This document shows, piece after piece, positions 19,415 to 28,259 of a stretch of DNA of 64,000 nucleotides. The translations under genes were made by a program, and so were the position numbers. Positions within the stretch are counted from its first letter, which is position 1; each line of letters begins with the position of its first letter. Below the pieces are notes generated by a model, which saw nothing but the letters and a program-made list of their open reading frames with translations, searched no databases and had not been told where the DNA came from. Source of the stretch: Bacillus sp. MUM 116 (GTDB taxonomy: Bacteria > Bacillota > Bacilli > Bacillales > Cytobacillaceae); the NCBI RefSeq assembly GCF_001866655.1, contig NZ_MLYR01000036.1, forward strand, positions 16,147-80,146. The letters run 5' to 3'.

Positions 19415-19448
19415 GTGACTTAATAATTAATGTAAAAGAGAAACAATT

Positions 19449-19649
19449 TTGAGTGAAGACAAAATTGAAATTTTACAATAGGTAGAAAACAATCAGAAGC
19501 AAATTATTCAATTTCTACAAGAGCTTGTTGCAATCTTGTCCAATAACCCACCTGGACAATTTGATGATGTTCGGTTCTTGGAAGTGGATTTGGAGGAGGT
19601 CAAGACTAACGGGATGCTCCGTGTAGCAGGCTGGTCATGGGAGAGTTAG
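19449..19649 (+). pseudogene. Small unknown gene with in-frame amber stop
   Basis: A TTG-started frame reads SEDKIEILQ, a TAG at 19479-19481, then about 55 more codons (QIIQFLQELVAIL, FDDVRFLEVDLEEVKTNG, AGWSWES) to TAG. The sequence looks coding but no family is recognised and no good start site follows the amber codon. Confidence 0.35.
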
Positions 19650-19950
19650 TTAAATGTGTATTACAGCAGAGGTAAATTGTCAAAGCAATTGTTGGAATTA
19701 TATGTACGGTAAAACTACAGTAGAAATATTCTGTGAGCAAGAGAAAAATCGTTTGAATAAAAATTAATATGTTTTTGTATATATGCTTTGTGCTTCAAAA
19801 GAGCAAACTCTTGTATCCTAACGGGTTCCGTTTCCCATCGCAAAATTTGAAATTGCACGCCAAAATGAATTTAAAAATGCACTGTGTTATGCAGTGCATT
19901 TTGTCATTTAAACGATTGATTTAATTTTCAACAGTAAATTGTTTAACTAG

Positions 19951-20525
19951 ATGTTCAAGCTGAGATTACAGAAATTTAATTTAGAAATAGCTGAAGATAA
20001 GACCAAAATTATTCACTTCGGTCGGTTTGCGGAGCAAAATGCAAATCAAAATGGGATGAGCAAACCAGCAACTTTTGATTTCCTTGGGTTACACACACTA
20101 TTGTGGGAAAAGTAAACAAGGAAAATTTCGAGTGCAACGGAAATCTAGTAGAAAGAAAGTACAATATAAACTAAAAGCAACGAAAGAATGGCTGAAGAGT
20201 AATAGAAATAAAGATATTCATATGATAATGGATAGATTTAAACGTTCACTAATAGGTTATTACAACTATTAGTGCATCTCTGATAATACCCAAAATGTTA
20301 ACAACTTCAAAGACAAAATCGAAAAGTTATTGTTTAAATGGCTTAATAGAAGAAGCCAAAGGAAATCCTTTAAATGGGATAAATTCATTCTATTTCTTAA
20401 TAAATATCCACTTCCATCACCAAGATTAAAAGTGAATATATACGATTTAAGAAAAGAGATTAGCTACATTCTGTAAATGATAACTAGGAGGAGCCGTGTG
20501 CGTTGGAGCAGCCGTCAAGGCTGAA
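19951..20525 (+). mobile_element. Group II intron 3' remnant with broken reverse transcriptase
   Basis: About 175 codons in two frames match the end of group II intron-encoded proteins (LtrA type): KTKIIHFGRFAEQ, then DFLG, a frame change near 20070, THYCGKSKQGKFRVQRK, the maturase-domain helix RFKRSLIGYYNY, a TAG at 20270-20272, and an in-frame tail to TAA at 20474-20476. AGGAGCCGTGTGCGTT at about 20488 looks like the 5' strand of intron domain V, but its partner strand is not seen. The RT active site is absent. A dead fragment. Confidence 0.65.
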
Positions 20526-21100
20526 AATCTTATGGAGTGAAAGTCTCCTGTTGTCAATTGACCGATTCAGACAACTAGCCTATTTATAGGTTTATTATGG
20601 AACAACTGGATAGCTTGAGCAATGGTAGTGAAATCGGTAACAATCATCATGAAAACGTAATCATAGGCTATAAAAACGGATTCATATGCTTTTTTCTTAT
20701 TTTTTTGTGATTTTTCTCGATTTCTCATAGTTAACCTTATTATCTAAGTGAAGTGTCACTTTAGGAGTTATTTTGCATCTATTTTAAGTGTTATTTTGCA
20801 CTATAAGTAAATATAAAAAAGCCCAATTTCTCAGCCATTAAAATTGAGAAATTGGACTTATTCGATATTCCGGAAAAGCGCCCGATTCTTGAATAAGAAG
20901 TTATTTAGTTTTTTTGAACTAGAATGATTGTGTTCAGAAACGGACGAGTTTTGGAACAAATAATAAAATGTGTACTTTTTTAATTTTGTTCAGAAATCGT
21001 CCATTTAGTTAAAGATCTCATCAGATAAGTAATATTAATTAAAGGAATAATACATTCTGATAAAGAATATTTAAAAAAGTGATGATAAGGAGGCGATTGT
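20526..21100. other. Intergenic with repeat, no gene
   Basis: Contains the forward member of the 105-bp inverted pair (20755-20859), a GCGCCC...TTCTTGAATAA motif at about 20878, and the 5' flank shared with the second dinB fragment. No coding sequence supported. Confidence 0.5.
20755..20859 (+). repeat. 105-bp repeat, forward copy of an inverted pair
   Basis: From GTCACTTTAGGAGTTATTTT through TTTTGCACTATAAGTAAATA to the hairpin GCCCAATTTCTC / GAGAAATTGG. Its reverse complement, with few changes, is at 23249-23353. The pair encloses 2.4 kb with NTF2-like, dinB and DUF1772 genes. Confidence 0.7.
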
Positions 21101-21205
21101 ATAGCTAATCATGTAGAAAATCTATATCACTATCATGTATGGGCAAATCAACGGATTATGGACCACTTTAAGACACTTTCTCCTGAGAAATTTCAAAAGA
21201 GTAAA
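21101..21205 (+). pseudogene. DinB-family gene start, dead duplicate
   Basis: Bases 21035-21205 are nearly the same as 22100-22262. The ribosome binding site GGAGG is kept, but the start codon region reads ATAGCTAAT in place of ATGGGTAAT. The similarity ends after about 35 codons (HVENLYHYHVWANQRIMDHF...). A truncated duplicate that cannot be translated from the normal start. Confidence 0.6.
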
Positions 21206-21393
21206 ATACACGTGTAAACATATTTCAGACACAATTGCAGCAGCGTAAATACAGACAAGTCAAATTTAAAAATCCTTTGAAATTAGGTGCTTTCTCCTTA
21301 GTATGTCATTTTCTTCTTACGGTACGGTCACCACGATAAGGAAAAATCGAGTGAAATATATGTAATCTTAAATAAAAGGTTGGAGGAATAAAG

Positions 21394-21834
21394 ATGAATA
21401 CAGTGAGCGACAGAGTCAAAGCATATTTTAAGGATTTTGAACGGGCGAACAATATGTATGATCCAGATCTTCTCAATCCCCTAGTGAGTGATCCTCTTGT
21501 GGGCGCTTATCCGTCCGGCGTTGTACAAGCGGTGAAGAAAGAAGATTATCTGGCAGGGACGAAAGAGTCCGGTGAATATTTAAAATCCTTAGGCTATAGG
21601 TCATTCAAGCTGACCCCCGTGGCAGAAACACCCTTAAAAGATAACTATGTATTAGTAAAGGTTCTTGGAACGGCAAGAATAGAAAAAGAATCAGATCAGT
21701 CCTTCGATCTCGTCCATGATTCATTCTACATTTTACATATGAAAGATGACTCGATTAAGATGGTCTTTACTATTACTCATGATGAACCCACGAAAATGAT
21801 GGAAGATCAAGGTTTTTTAACAACAGAACCATAA
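21394..21834 (+). CDS. NTF2-like (SnoaL-type) domain protein
   Basis: 146 residues from ATG 21394, with TTGGAGGA upstream. The alpha-plus-beta pattern with an N-terminal helix (RVKAYFKDFERANN), DPLVGAYPSG and a final strand pair (LVHDSFYILHMKD) fits nuclear transport factor 2-like proteins that bind small ligands. No catalytic residues can be assigned. It lies within the segment framed by the inverted 105-bp repeats. Confidence 0.55.
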   Translation: MNTVSDRVKAYFKDFERANNMYDPDLLNPLVSDPLVGAYPSGVVQAVKKEDYLAGTKESGEYLKSLGYRSFKLTPVAETPLKDNYVLVKVLGTARIEKESDQSFDLVHDSFYILHMKDDSIKMVFTITHDEPTKMMEDQGFLTTEP

Positions 21835-21840
21835 AAAATC

Positions 21841-22056
21841 ATGTTCAAGAAAACAGGACGCTTCCAATCCTCTTTTACTCGTTCCGCGATAGCGATTTCG
21901 CACATTCAAGTGTATCTAGGAATGCGCCCTTTAACGGAAGACCGTTCAACAGTATTAACCTTAGCTTTACGAATGTATGACGGTAAGGAGAGATTAGATT
22001 CATTTTCGCTATTCAACAAACGGGCGCAAGAATTGAACAACGATGAACTGTCTTAG
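21841..22056 (+). CDS. Unknown 71-residue ORF, possibly a fragment
   Basis: The frame opens at ATG 21841, six bases after the previous stop, without a clear ribosome binding site. It includes IQVYLGMRPLTEDRS and ALRMYDGKERLDSF, which look coding. The end (FNKRAQELNND) overlaps a TTCAACAAACGGGCGC motif also found at bases 2-17. Perhaps a gene fragment joined to repeat sequence. Not recognised. Confidence 0.3.
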   Translation: MFKKTGRFQSSFTRSAIAISHIQVYLGMRPLTEDRSTVLTLALRMYDGKERLDSFSLFNKRAQELNNDELS

Positions 22057-22159
22057 AAGTGCAATTTTCTTGGTCTTTAAGCAGTTAAAGATCAATTTAA
22101 TTAAAGGAATAATTCATTCTGATAAGAATATAAAAAAGTGATGATAAGGAGGCGATTGT

Positions 22160-22408
22160 ATGGGTAATCATGTAGAAAATCTATATAACTATCATGTATG
22201 GGCAAATCAACGGATAATTGATCATCTTAAGACACTTTCTCCTGAGAAATATCAAAAGGAAATGAAAAGTGTCTTTTCTTCTGTTTCAAAGGTTTTGTCA
22301 CATATCTACTTAGTGGACTATGGATGGCTTAATATCCTCGAAGGTCAGAATATGAATGAAGCAATGCAATCTTCATTGCAACTTCAAGAAAAGATAGATA
22401 ATCTATGA
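22160..22408 (+). pseudogene. DinB-family protein, truncated
   Basis: ATG 22160 follows AAGGAGG. The 82 residues match the N-terminal half of DinB/YfiT four-helix proteins (ENLYNYHVWANQRIIDHL with the first metal-site His, then SKVLSHIYLVDYGWL). Typical members have 150-170 residues and further metal-binding histidines near the C-terminus, which are missing here. Sequence after the stop does not resume in another frame. Confidence 0.6.
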
Positions 22409-22468
22409 TATTTAACATAAGCAGCTAGAATTGTTTGCTACTTCTATGTCATTTGCCTAGACTGGGGT

Positions 22469-22963
22469 GTGGAATACTTGCATGACAAATTTATCTCATT
22501 ATTAATCTTTTTTGCAGCTCTTGGATCAGGGTTAATTGCTGGTACGTTCTTTGCATTTTCAACTTTTGTAATGAATGCCCTCGCCCGACTTCCTTCACAT
22601 CATGGAATTGCAGCCATGCAATCTATAAACATCGTCGTACTTAACCGACTATTTCTCACCGTATTTACAGGTACGGCACTAGTAAGTTTGATTCTTTTAC
22701 CCATCTCATTATTTAATTGGAAAGACACCCCTGTTGTATTTATATTTGCTGGAAGTTTGCTGTATCTTCTAGGCAGCTTTCTCGTCACAGGAGTGTGCAA
22801 TGTACCCCTTAACGATACTTTAGCGAATTTAGACGTAAAAGATGCAGCAAGTGCAAGTCTATGGAAAGAATATATTGTAAAATGGAAAGCTTGGAACCAT
22901 GTTCGAACGATCGCAAGTCTTACGGCTATGGTATCATTTATTCTCGCGTTATTGAGAAGGTAG
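22469..22963 (+). CDS. DUF1772 membrane protein (anthrone oxygenase-like)
   Basis: About 164 residues with four hydrophobic segments. SGLIAGTFFAFSTFVMNAL near the N-terminus, CNVPLNDTLA in the middle and WNHVRTIASL near the end are the marks of DUF1772 proteins. The start is either GTG 22469 or TTG 22478; GGGGTG lies upstream of the latter. Function in bacteria is unknown. Single gene within the repeat-framed segment. Confidence 0.7.
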   Translation: MEYLHDKFISLLIFFAALGSGLIAGTFFAFSTFVMNALARLPSHHGIAAMQSINIVVLNRLFLTVFTGTALVSLILLPISLFNWKDTPVVFIFAGSLLYLLGSFLVTGVCNVPLNDTLANLDVKDAASASLWKEYIVKWKAWNHVRTIASLTAMVSFILALLRR

Positions 22964-23055
22964 TCGTAACTGGTTTAACAAGTATGCTTCAACCGCACCA
23001 GAAATTTAATCTTGCTTGGCACATAGAATTGTCAAAGGTAGTCGCAATCACAAGA

Positions 23056-23076
23056 AGCCCCTAGTAGGGCTTTTTG
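23056..23076 (+). terminator. Terminator after DUF1772 gene
   Basis: AGCCC / GGGCT stem followed by five T. Confidence 0.6.
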
Positions 23077-23248
23077 TATTTATTATTCCTTTCGACTTAC
23101 TAAAAGACTACACTTAAGCATGGCACAGGGAGACAACCTAGGAGAGGTTTTAATTGCAGACAGGTGCCCTTCTTTTTTCGGAATAGCGCCCTTTTCTTGA
23201 ATAAACAAGAAGCTCATATTAGCCGGTATTATTCCGAAGTAATGATAA

Positions 23249-23353
23249 AAGTCCAATTTCTTAATTTTAATGTATTGAGAAATTGGGCTTTTTATATTTA
23301 TTTATAGTGCAAAATAGAGCTTAAAATAGGTGCAAAATAACTCCCAAAGTGAC
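23249..23353 (-). repeat. 105-bp repeat, reverse copy of an inverted pair
   Basis: Reverse complement of 20755-20859, including the AAATTGGGCTT hairpin and the TGCAAAATAACTCC...GTGAC end. A GCGCCC...TTCTTGAATAA motif at about 23186 also recurs near 20878. Confidence 0.7.
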
Positions 23354-23581
23354 AAGAAAAAAACGGATATTTTCGTAGTGTACAAAACTTACAACTTTTA
23401 GACACATTAATTTTTAGACTTATTCCAGAAAAGGGCCATTTAATGAAATAAGGCTTATGAGCTAACTGCAGTTAATTTGTAGAAGGATTTTTGTAATTTA
23501 AACAGAATAATTGTATTTACACCTAGAATTTGTAAGTGAGTCATTTATCATTAGTATCAATAATTAAGGAGGCGACCAACG

Positions 23582-24049
23582 ATGGTCACGACATTAGAGC
23601 AATTTCGCGAAATTTTGGATGGGAATCGTCGTTTAACCATTCAAACAATTGAGGCTTTCCCTGAAGACAAGTTATTCACCTTTGCACCGGTCGAACCGCT
23701 GCGGCAATTCTCAAAAATGATTTTAGAGATACTAGATATTGAACGCGCATATATACGCGGTATCGCTCTCGGTGAATGGGAATATAGCCAACCTTTTGCT
23801 GGTGTTTCGACCAAAGCGAAACTTTTAGACGGTTGTCGTGAAACAAAGGAGGATGTGCAAAAATGGTGGCCAAAAATCACCGAGGAACGGTTGCACACCG
23901 TAGAAAAAGATCCCTTTTTTGGAGGCGAAATGAGTCATTTCGAACGTCTACATTATGCGTTGGAAAATGAAATCCACCATCGGGGCCAAGGTTTTATTTA
24001 CTTACGGTTACTTAGGATTGAACCGCCAGCGTTTTGGGAGAGACAATAA
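23582..24049 (+). CDS. DinB-family protein, intact
   Basis: 155 residues, ATG preceded by AAGGAGGCGACCAACG. It fits a DinB/YfiT-like four-helix bundle: helix 1 EQFREILDGNRRLTIQTIEAF, LRQFSKMILEILDIERAYI, and a C-terminal ENEIHHRGQGFIYLRLL with the typical HxxHRGQ-like pattern (here EIHHRGQG). These are metal-dependent enzymes, often thiol transferases, but substrate is unknown. It is followed by a terminator. Confidence 0.75.
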   Translation: MVTTLEQFREILDGNRRLTIQTIEAFPEDKLFTFAPVEPLRQFSKMILEILDIERAYIRGIALGEWEYSQPFAGVSTKAKLLDGCRETKEDVQKWWPKITEERLHTVEKDPFFGGEMSHFERLHYALENEIHHRGQGFIYLRLLRIEPPAFWERQ

Positions 24050-24072
24050 AAAGGGACAACATTTTCATTTAA

Positions 24073-24097
24073 TCCGGATTCGTTCCGGTTTTTTTAT
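24073..24097 (+). terminator. Terminator of dinB-like gene
   Basis: CCGG / CCGG stem with ATTCGTT loop and a run of seven T. Confidence 0.6.
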
Positions 24098-24464
24098 ATC
24101 GGGGAAGTACCAGCGAAACTGTCATTAGGCCTATTAGGGGTCCTACAAACTAAAAGCTCAAAACATACGCTAAGGGATTGTACAGAAAATGAAGAGTTAC
24201 TTAACACCTTATCGTCAAAGGGTTTATCAGGGGTTATTCCTTTTTAAAGTGTTCAATCACTCATTCCCTAATCAATGTTCAGTAACTTACTAAAATATAA
24301 GTTTTTTAACACAAGTGATTGTCTTAGCGTATGAAAATGCATATAAATCCTTGTCGAATTTTGCTTAACGTATGTTTTGCGCGAAATGTTGGCGAGAGCC
24401 CCATATGGCCATGTTAAAAAAGGTAGACTGTAGCTGAATATAAAAAATCCTCACTAAAGAGGAT
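24098..24464. other. Intergenic, no gene; short repeat
   Basis: Contains TACGCTAAGGGATTGTACAG at about 24172, resembling TATGTTAAGGGATTGTACTG near 28872. Nothing coding on either strand. Confidence 0.45.
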
Positions 24465-25100
24465 TTATTGTTTATGACCACCGACTAGTCTGGACCGGTG
24501 TCTTGCTGTACCTGCAGCTGTAAAAGATACTGCTCTTAAAAGAGAAGCCGATCCATATTTACTTCTTATTTTATCCACTACATATCCAATATCACGTTTC
24601 TTCCATCCATCAGCATCAAACAAGTTAAGCTGCATTTCGTAATCGTTCTCCAATTTACTAATTGACAATGAAACCTGTCTAACTGTTTGCCCTCTATAGT
24701 TTTCCTTTAATAATTCAAGACAAATATTATAAATATCTATTGTAACGTTAGTTGGTTCTTCAATGGTCCTAAATCGATAAAACCCACCACCAAACTCATC
24801 CTTACTATAACCAAGTCCAAAGCTTATGGTTCTGCCGACCTTTCGAGCATTCCTTGTTCTTCGAGCAACTTCTTCACACATTTCTAAAATAACCGTTTTA
24901 ATTTCTTCTTCATTTTTATAATCACGCAAAAGAATTTGGCTTTTTCCATAGCTAACTTGCTTTTGTATAATGGGAGCACCTAGCTCAGATAGATCCACCC
25001 TCCAAGCATGATAATAAAGCTGATTGCCCATTATTCCGAATTTCTTTTCAAGGAATTTTAATTCGTATTTTGCAAGTTGCCCAATAGTAAAAATCCCCAT
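24465..25100 (-). pseudogene. Y-family DNA polymerase (UvrX/YqjW type), C-terminal half only
   Basis: 211 residues beginning at MGIFTIGQLAKYELKFLEKK, the helix-hairpin-helix thumb, followed by WRVDLSELGAP and the little-finger domain. Full UvrX-type polymerases have about 410 residues; the N-terminal palm with catalytic Asp/Glu is absent, and bases beyond 25100 do not encode it. No translesion synthesis is possible from this fragment. The sharp junction at about 25100 suggests a recombination endpoint. Confidence 0.7.
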
Positions 25101-25111
25101 ACATTGTTAAA

Positions 25112-25567
25112 TTGCCCGAACAAATAAAATTTGCAAATTATGCTTACATTGCCCCAGATTACGATTCGGACGGTCGAAGAATAAAACATACTGTAAAAGG
25201 AGTTATGCATCGGATTGCTGTGACAGTTTTTCCAGAAAAAACACAGTCGTACATTTTATTAAGTTGCTTGGAGAGTGAGAAATCAATATATCAAAACTTA
25301 TTTAATCAACTACAAAATTCATCGATAGATAAAATAAAGGTTTATTTGTCAATGTTCTTGCCATTGTATTCGGAAAATATGGTATTAAGCCCGAATATAT
25401 GGAATAATTGGTATGAAGAAACTCGAATTGCTTATACCTTTTATGCAAATCGACAGGGAAATGATACTATTATTTATAGTAAAACTATTGGAATGTTTTT
25501 ACGAAATGCTGCAAAAAGCACTACTTTTGATTATAATAACAGAGGTAAAATAGATTTATTTATATAA
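25112..25567 (+). CDS. Unknown 151-residue protein, perhaps truncated
   Basis: A TTG-started frame (MPEQIKFANYAYIAPDYDSDG...) that contains ESEKSIYQNLFNQLQ and ends NRGKIDLFI. No ribosome binding site is evident and the frame extends upstream into the broken polymerase gene on the other strand, so the true N-terminus may be lost. Not recognised. Composition looks coding. Confidence 0.4.
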   Translation: MPEQIKFANYAYIAPDYDSDGRRIKHTVKGVMHRIAVTVFPEKTQSYILLSCLESEKSIYQNLFNQLQNSSIDKIKVYLSMFLPLYSENMVLSPNIWNNWYEETRIAYTFYANRQGNDTIIYSKTIGMFLRNAAKSTTFDYNNRGKIDLFI

Positions 25568-25934
25568 GAACATATGGGGAATACCCTAATAACAAGGAAG
25601 GATTAGTGCTCTTCCTAAAGTTGATATTTCCTTATTATGTTAACGGGTATATTTCATGAATAAGTAACAATTGTTTATTCATTTACCTAAGCCCTTAAAA
25701 ATGCCCATTCTGTTATTCTACAAAATATCCTTTACTTGAATAACATTTAGAATTAAACGACTTTATTGTTATATTTTTAAGTACTAAAGCATCTTACATC
25801 AAAAATTAAACAACTATTTTAAACCCCGTCCTAAATTTAGAACGGGGTTATTCATGTTTGGGGTTTTAAAATTAAATAACTTTATTGTTACTTTACAAAT
25901 GTTGAGTGGTTGGTGTTTTTACTGGTTTATTTAA
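25568..25934. other. Intergenic with terminator and a short direct repeat
   Basis: Terminator-like hairpin AACCCCGT / ACGGGGTT at 25822-25849. AATTAAACGACTTTATTGTTA at about 25752 recurs with one or two changes at about 25870, on either side of the hairpin. Confidence 0.5.
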
Positions 25935-26150
25935 TTACTCGTATTCTTTCACTTTCCGGTAAAATGTTGCTTTGGTCATATTAGACTGCTTCATAGCCTC
26001 TACTGCTGTGATCTTATTGTTTTTCCATAGTTTGTACGCTTGTTCGAAGTCTTTTGTAATCACTGTCTTTGGTCTACCTAAGTGTTTTCCTTTTGCTTTT
26101 GCTACTGCAATCCCCTCAGCTTGCCTTGTCTTAATTTCTTCACGTTCCTT
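25935..26150 (-). pseudogene. Serine recombinase (resolvase), C-terminal fragment
   Basis: The minus strand reads EREEIKTRQAEGIAVAKAKG, KHLGRPKTV, a helix-turn-helix (TAVEAMKQSNMTKATFYRKV) and stop at 25935-25937. This is the linker and DNA-binding end of Tn3/Tn552-type resolvases. The catalytic domain with the nucleophilic serine is absent. It abuts a ThiW fragment at about 26150. Confidence 0.75.
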
Positions 26151-26324
26151 TTCGGCGCAATGGTTTGTTACCCGATTGCGGCCCTATTACTTGGCAAAGA
26201 GGCTACCTTATTCGGATTCATTTCGGCATTTATACTTAGTTCGTTTGGCGGTGCCTTGATTGCTTTTGTTTGCATTAAGATTTTTTTCAAAAGAAAAGTT
26301 CTCTTATTAGATAAAAATTTATAA
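26151..26324 (+). pseudogene. ThiW-type thiamine-precursor transporter, C-terminal fragment
   Basis: 57 residues: GAMVCYPIAALLLGKEATLF, then FILSSFGGALIAF and a basic end, the last two membrane helices of ThiW (an ECF-type S component for thiazole/thiamine precursors). The first about 110 residues are missing; the join to a resolvase fragment on the other strand marks the breakpoint. Followed by a terminator. Confidence 0.55.
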
Positions 26325-26334
26325 TGATTGACTA

Positions 26335-26362
26335 GTGCGATTCCTTTAAGGAGGAATCGCAC
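26335..26362. terminator. Bidirectional terminator
   Basis: Perfect 10-bp stem GTGCGATTCC / GGAATCGCAC between two converging frames. Confidence 0.65.
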
Positions 26363-26366
26363 CCCG

Positions 26367-27293
26367 TTATGAACCAAATTTTAAATGTACTTTTGTTGAT
26401 TTTCGCTTACTCTTCCTGTTCAAGCTTGAACCAAACCAGGAAAATAGAAAACACCCGGTAATGACGATTATGCTGCCTGCAAGTTCAAACCAAGTCATCC
26501 TTTCCCCTAAAAAGAAAAAGGCAAGGATGGATGTAAAAATAGGGTTAAAGTTTAAAAAGATTCCTGAACTGGTTGCGCCGATTTTTTGTACCCCGATATT
26601 CCACAGTACCATACAAACTACAGTTGAAATCACTCCGGTATACAGGATTGCCCATAGGAAGCTTGAATTAAAATTGTAAATTTGGAAGCTAGATAGATTG
26701 AATGGAACTAGAATGACCACTCCAAACAATCCGGAATAGAATGTTGCCAGCATGGGTGACATTTTTTTCATCGCCCATTTACTACAAATCGAATAAAGCC
26801 CCCAAATAATTACGGCTGCAACCATCCACAAATCCCCAATATTAAAACGAAGGGAAAATATATGTGAGAGTTCCCCTTTCGACAATACCATCAATACCCC
26901 TAAGAAAGAGATTCCCATTGAAAATATTTGCATCGTTTTTAGTTTTTCTTTTAGCAAAAATGCAGAAAAAATTGCAATGGAAATCGGGTTTAATGTTGAA
27001 ATCAATCCAACATTTGTAGCGGAAGTTTTTTCAAGGGCAAAAAATTGAAAAAGATTGAAAAAAACAACCCCAGTTACTCCCATAAACAGTAATGGGAGTA
27101 TGGATGCTTTTGGAGGAATCAGTTGTTTTTCTTTATTTAAAACAATCGGGAAAAGGACCAGGATAGCAATTAACCATCTTAGAGTTGTAATGGTCATTGG
27201 TGAGGCATGGCCGACAAGAAATTTACCAAAAACAAAATTTCCTCCCCAAAGAAAACTGGTTAGAAGCAATAAAAAAACATAAAAAATTGGCAT
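26367..27293 (-). CDS. EamA-family (DMT) transporter
   Basis: 308 residues, about ten membrane helices arranged as two EamA repeats (first TSFLWGGNFVFGKF, second WGLYSICSKWAM). Typical drug/metabolite exporter size. It is divergent from an Lrp/AsnC-family gene 199 bp away, a common arrangement in which the regulator controls amino-acid export. Substrate is therefore likely an amino acid or analogue, by inference only. The C-terminus is basic and cytoplasmic. Confidence 0.85.
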   Translation of the reverse strand: MPIFYVFLLLLTSFLWGGNFVFGKFLVGHASPMTITTLRWLIAILVLFPIVLNKEKQLIPPKASILPLLFMGVTGVVFFNLFQFFALEKTSATNVGLISTLNPISIAIFSAFLLKEKLKTMQIFSMGISFLGVLMVLSKGELSHIFSLRFNIGDLWMVAAVIIWGLYSICSKWAMKKMSPMLATFYSGLFGVVILVPFNLSSFQIYNFNSSFLWAILYTGVISTVVCMVLWNIGVQKIGATSSGIFLNFNPIFTSILAFFFLGERMTWFELAGSIIVITGCFLFSWFGSSLNRKSKRKSTKVHLKFGS

Positions 27294-27491
27294 TTTGATT
27301 GGCCCCTTTTTAATTTGATAATATTAATAATTGTAACAGAATTGATGATTCTGTTATTATTTATTTTGTTAATTTCAATAAAGTGCGAATAATTGATGGG
27401 AAAATGAAGGATATAAATAATTTTATTAATTTGAAATATGATAAAATGATGGCAAACCATCAAATATTCGGTAAAAGGGATGAGGGAGAAC

Positions 27492-27980
27492 ATGTTCGAT
27501 GCAATAGAAGGGATTAAATCCTTGGATGCGCTTGACCGTAAAATCTTGGATTTACTGCAAATGGAAGCACAGCTCAGTAATGCCGAATTGGCAAGAAGGG
27601 TGAATCTTTCACCACCTGCGACTCATGCCAGAGTAAAGCGCCTGGAGAATGAAGGGTTTATTGATCGCCATGTAGTGGTTTTGAATTCCAGGAAGCTTGG
27701 AATTGACTTACTTTGTTTTATTTTTGTCAGCACAAATATTCATCAAAAGGAACAGCTTGAACAATTAGAGAGTGCAATGAATTCGATGCCGGAAATTCTT
27801 GAATGTCATTGCTTGACAGGGGAATATGATTATTTTTTAAAAGTGGCCAATCGAAATCGCGAAGAGCTTGAGAAATTTATTCGAAAATTAAATTTACTTC
27901 CTGGTATAAATCGAATCCAAACAAGCTTATCTTTAAGAGAGATAAAATTCACCACAGCATTACCGATTAACAACGATTAA
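27492..27980 (+). CDS. Lrp/AsnC-family transcriptional regulator
   Basis: 162 residues from ATG 27492, preferred over ATG 27480 because GGGAG lies six bases before it. N-terminal winged helix: LDALDRKILDLLQMEAQLSN and ELARRVNLSPPATHARVKRL. C-terminal RAM domain: ILECHCLTGEYDYFLKV. These octameric regulators sense amino acids. It is divergent from the EamA exporter and probably regulates it and itself. Confidence 0.9.
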   Translation: MFDAIEGIKSLDALDRKILDLLQMEAQLSNAELARRVNLSPPATHARVKRLENEGFIDRHVVVLNSRKLGIDLLCFIFVSTNIHQKEQLEQLESAMNSMPEILECHCLTGEYDYFLKVANRNREELEKFIRKLNLLPGINRIQTSLSLREIKFTTALPINND

Positions 27981-28026
27981 TATCTCCTAGTATTTTGATT
28001 TCAGTAAACAACTTTTTGATGATCTG

Positions 28027-28085
28027 CAAGCCTTTAAGGCTTGAGATGTTGCCTTAAAGGCAACATGCAATATTCTTTAAAGAAT
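28027..28085. repeat. Three consecutive palindromes centred on TTTAA
   Basis: CAAGCC-TTTAA-GGCTTG (28027-28043), ATGTTGCC-TTAAA-GGCAACAT (28046-28066) and ATTC-TTTAAA-GAAT (28072-28085) follow each other with gaps of 2 and 5 bases, 46 bases after the lrp-type gene. No T-tail on any. Confidence 0.75.
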
Positions 28086-28152
28086 CTAAAACGTGAAAGA
28101 GTTTGTGAAGGAATGTTCTTAAGCTAACTCGGGGCATTGTTTCACAACAAAC

Positions 28153-28178
28153 GGACTGTTTTCGGCAGTCCTTTTTTG
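28153..28178 (+). terminator. Rho-independent terminator
   Basis: GGACTG / CAGTCC stem, TTTTCGG loop, then six T. Confidence 0.75.
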
Positions 28179-28259
28179 TTATCGTTATTCAACTAAAGTG
28201 GCAGTTTAGTACAATAAGAAAATGTTAAAATAAAGAAAAAAGGAGTGGGGAGGGCCGAA

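Noticed and set aside
20475..20600. Intact group II intron domain V/VI
   Set aside because: Only the 5' strand of a domain V-like element is seen; the pairing strand and bulged A region are not recognisable.
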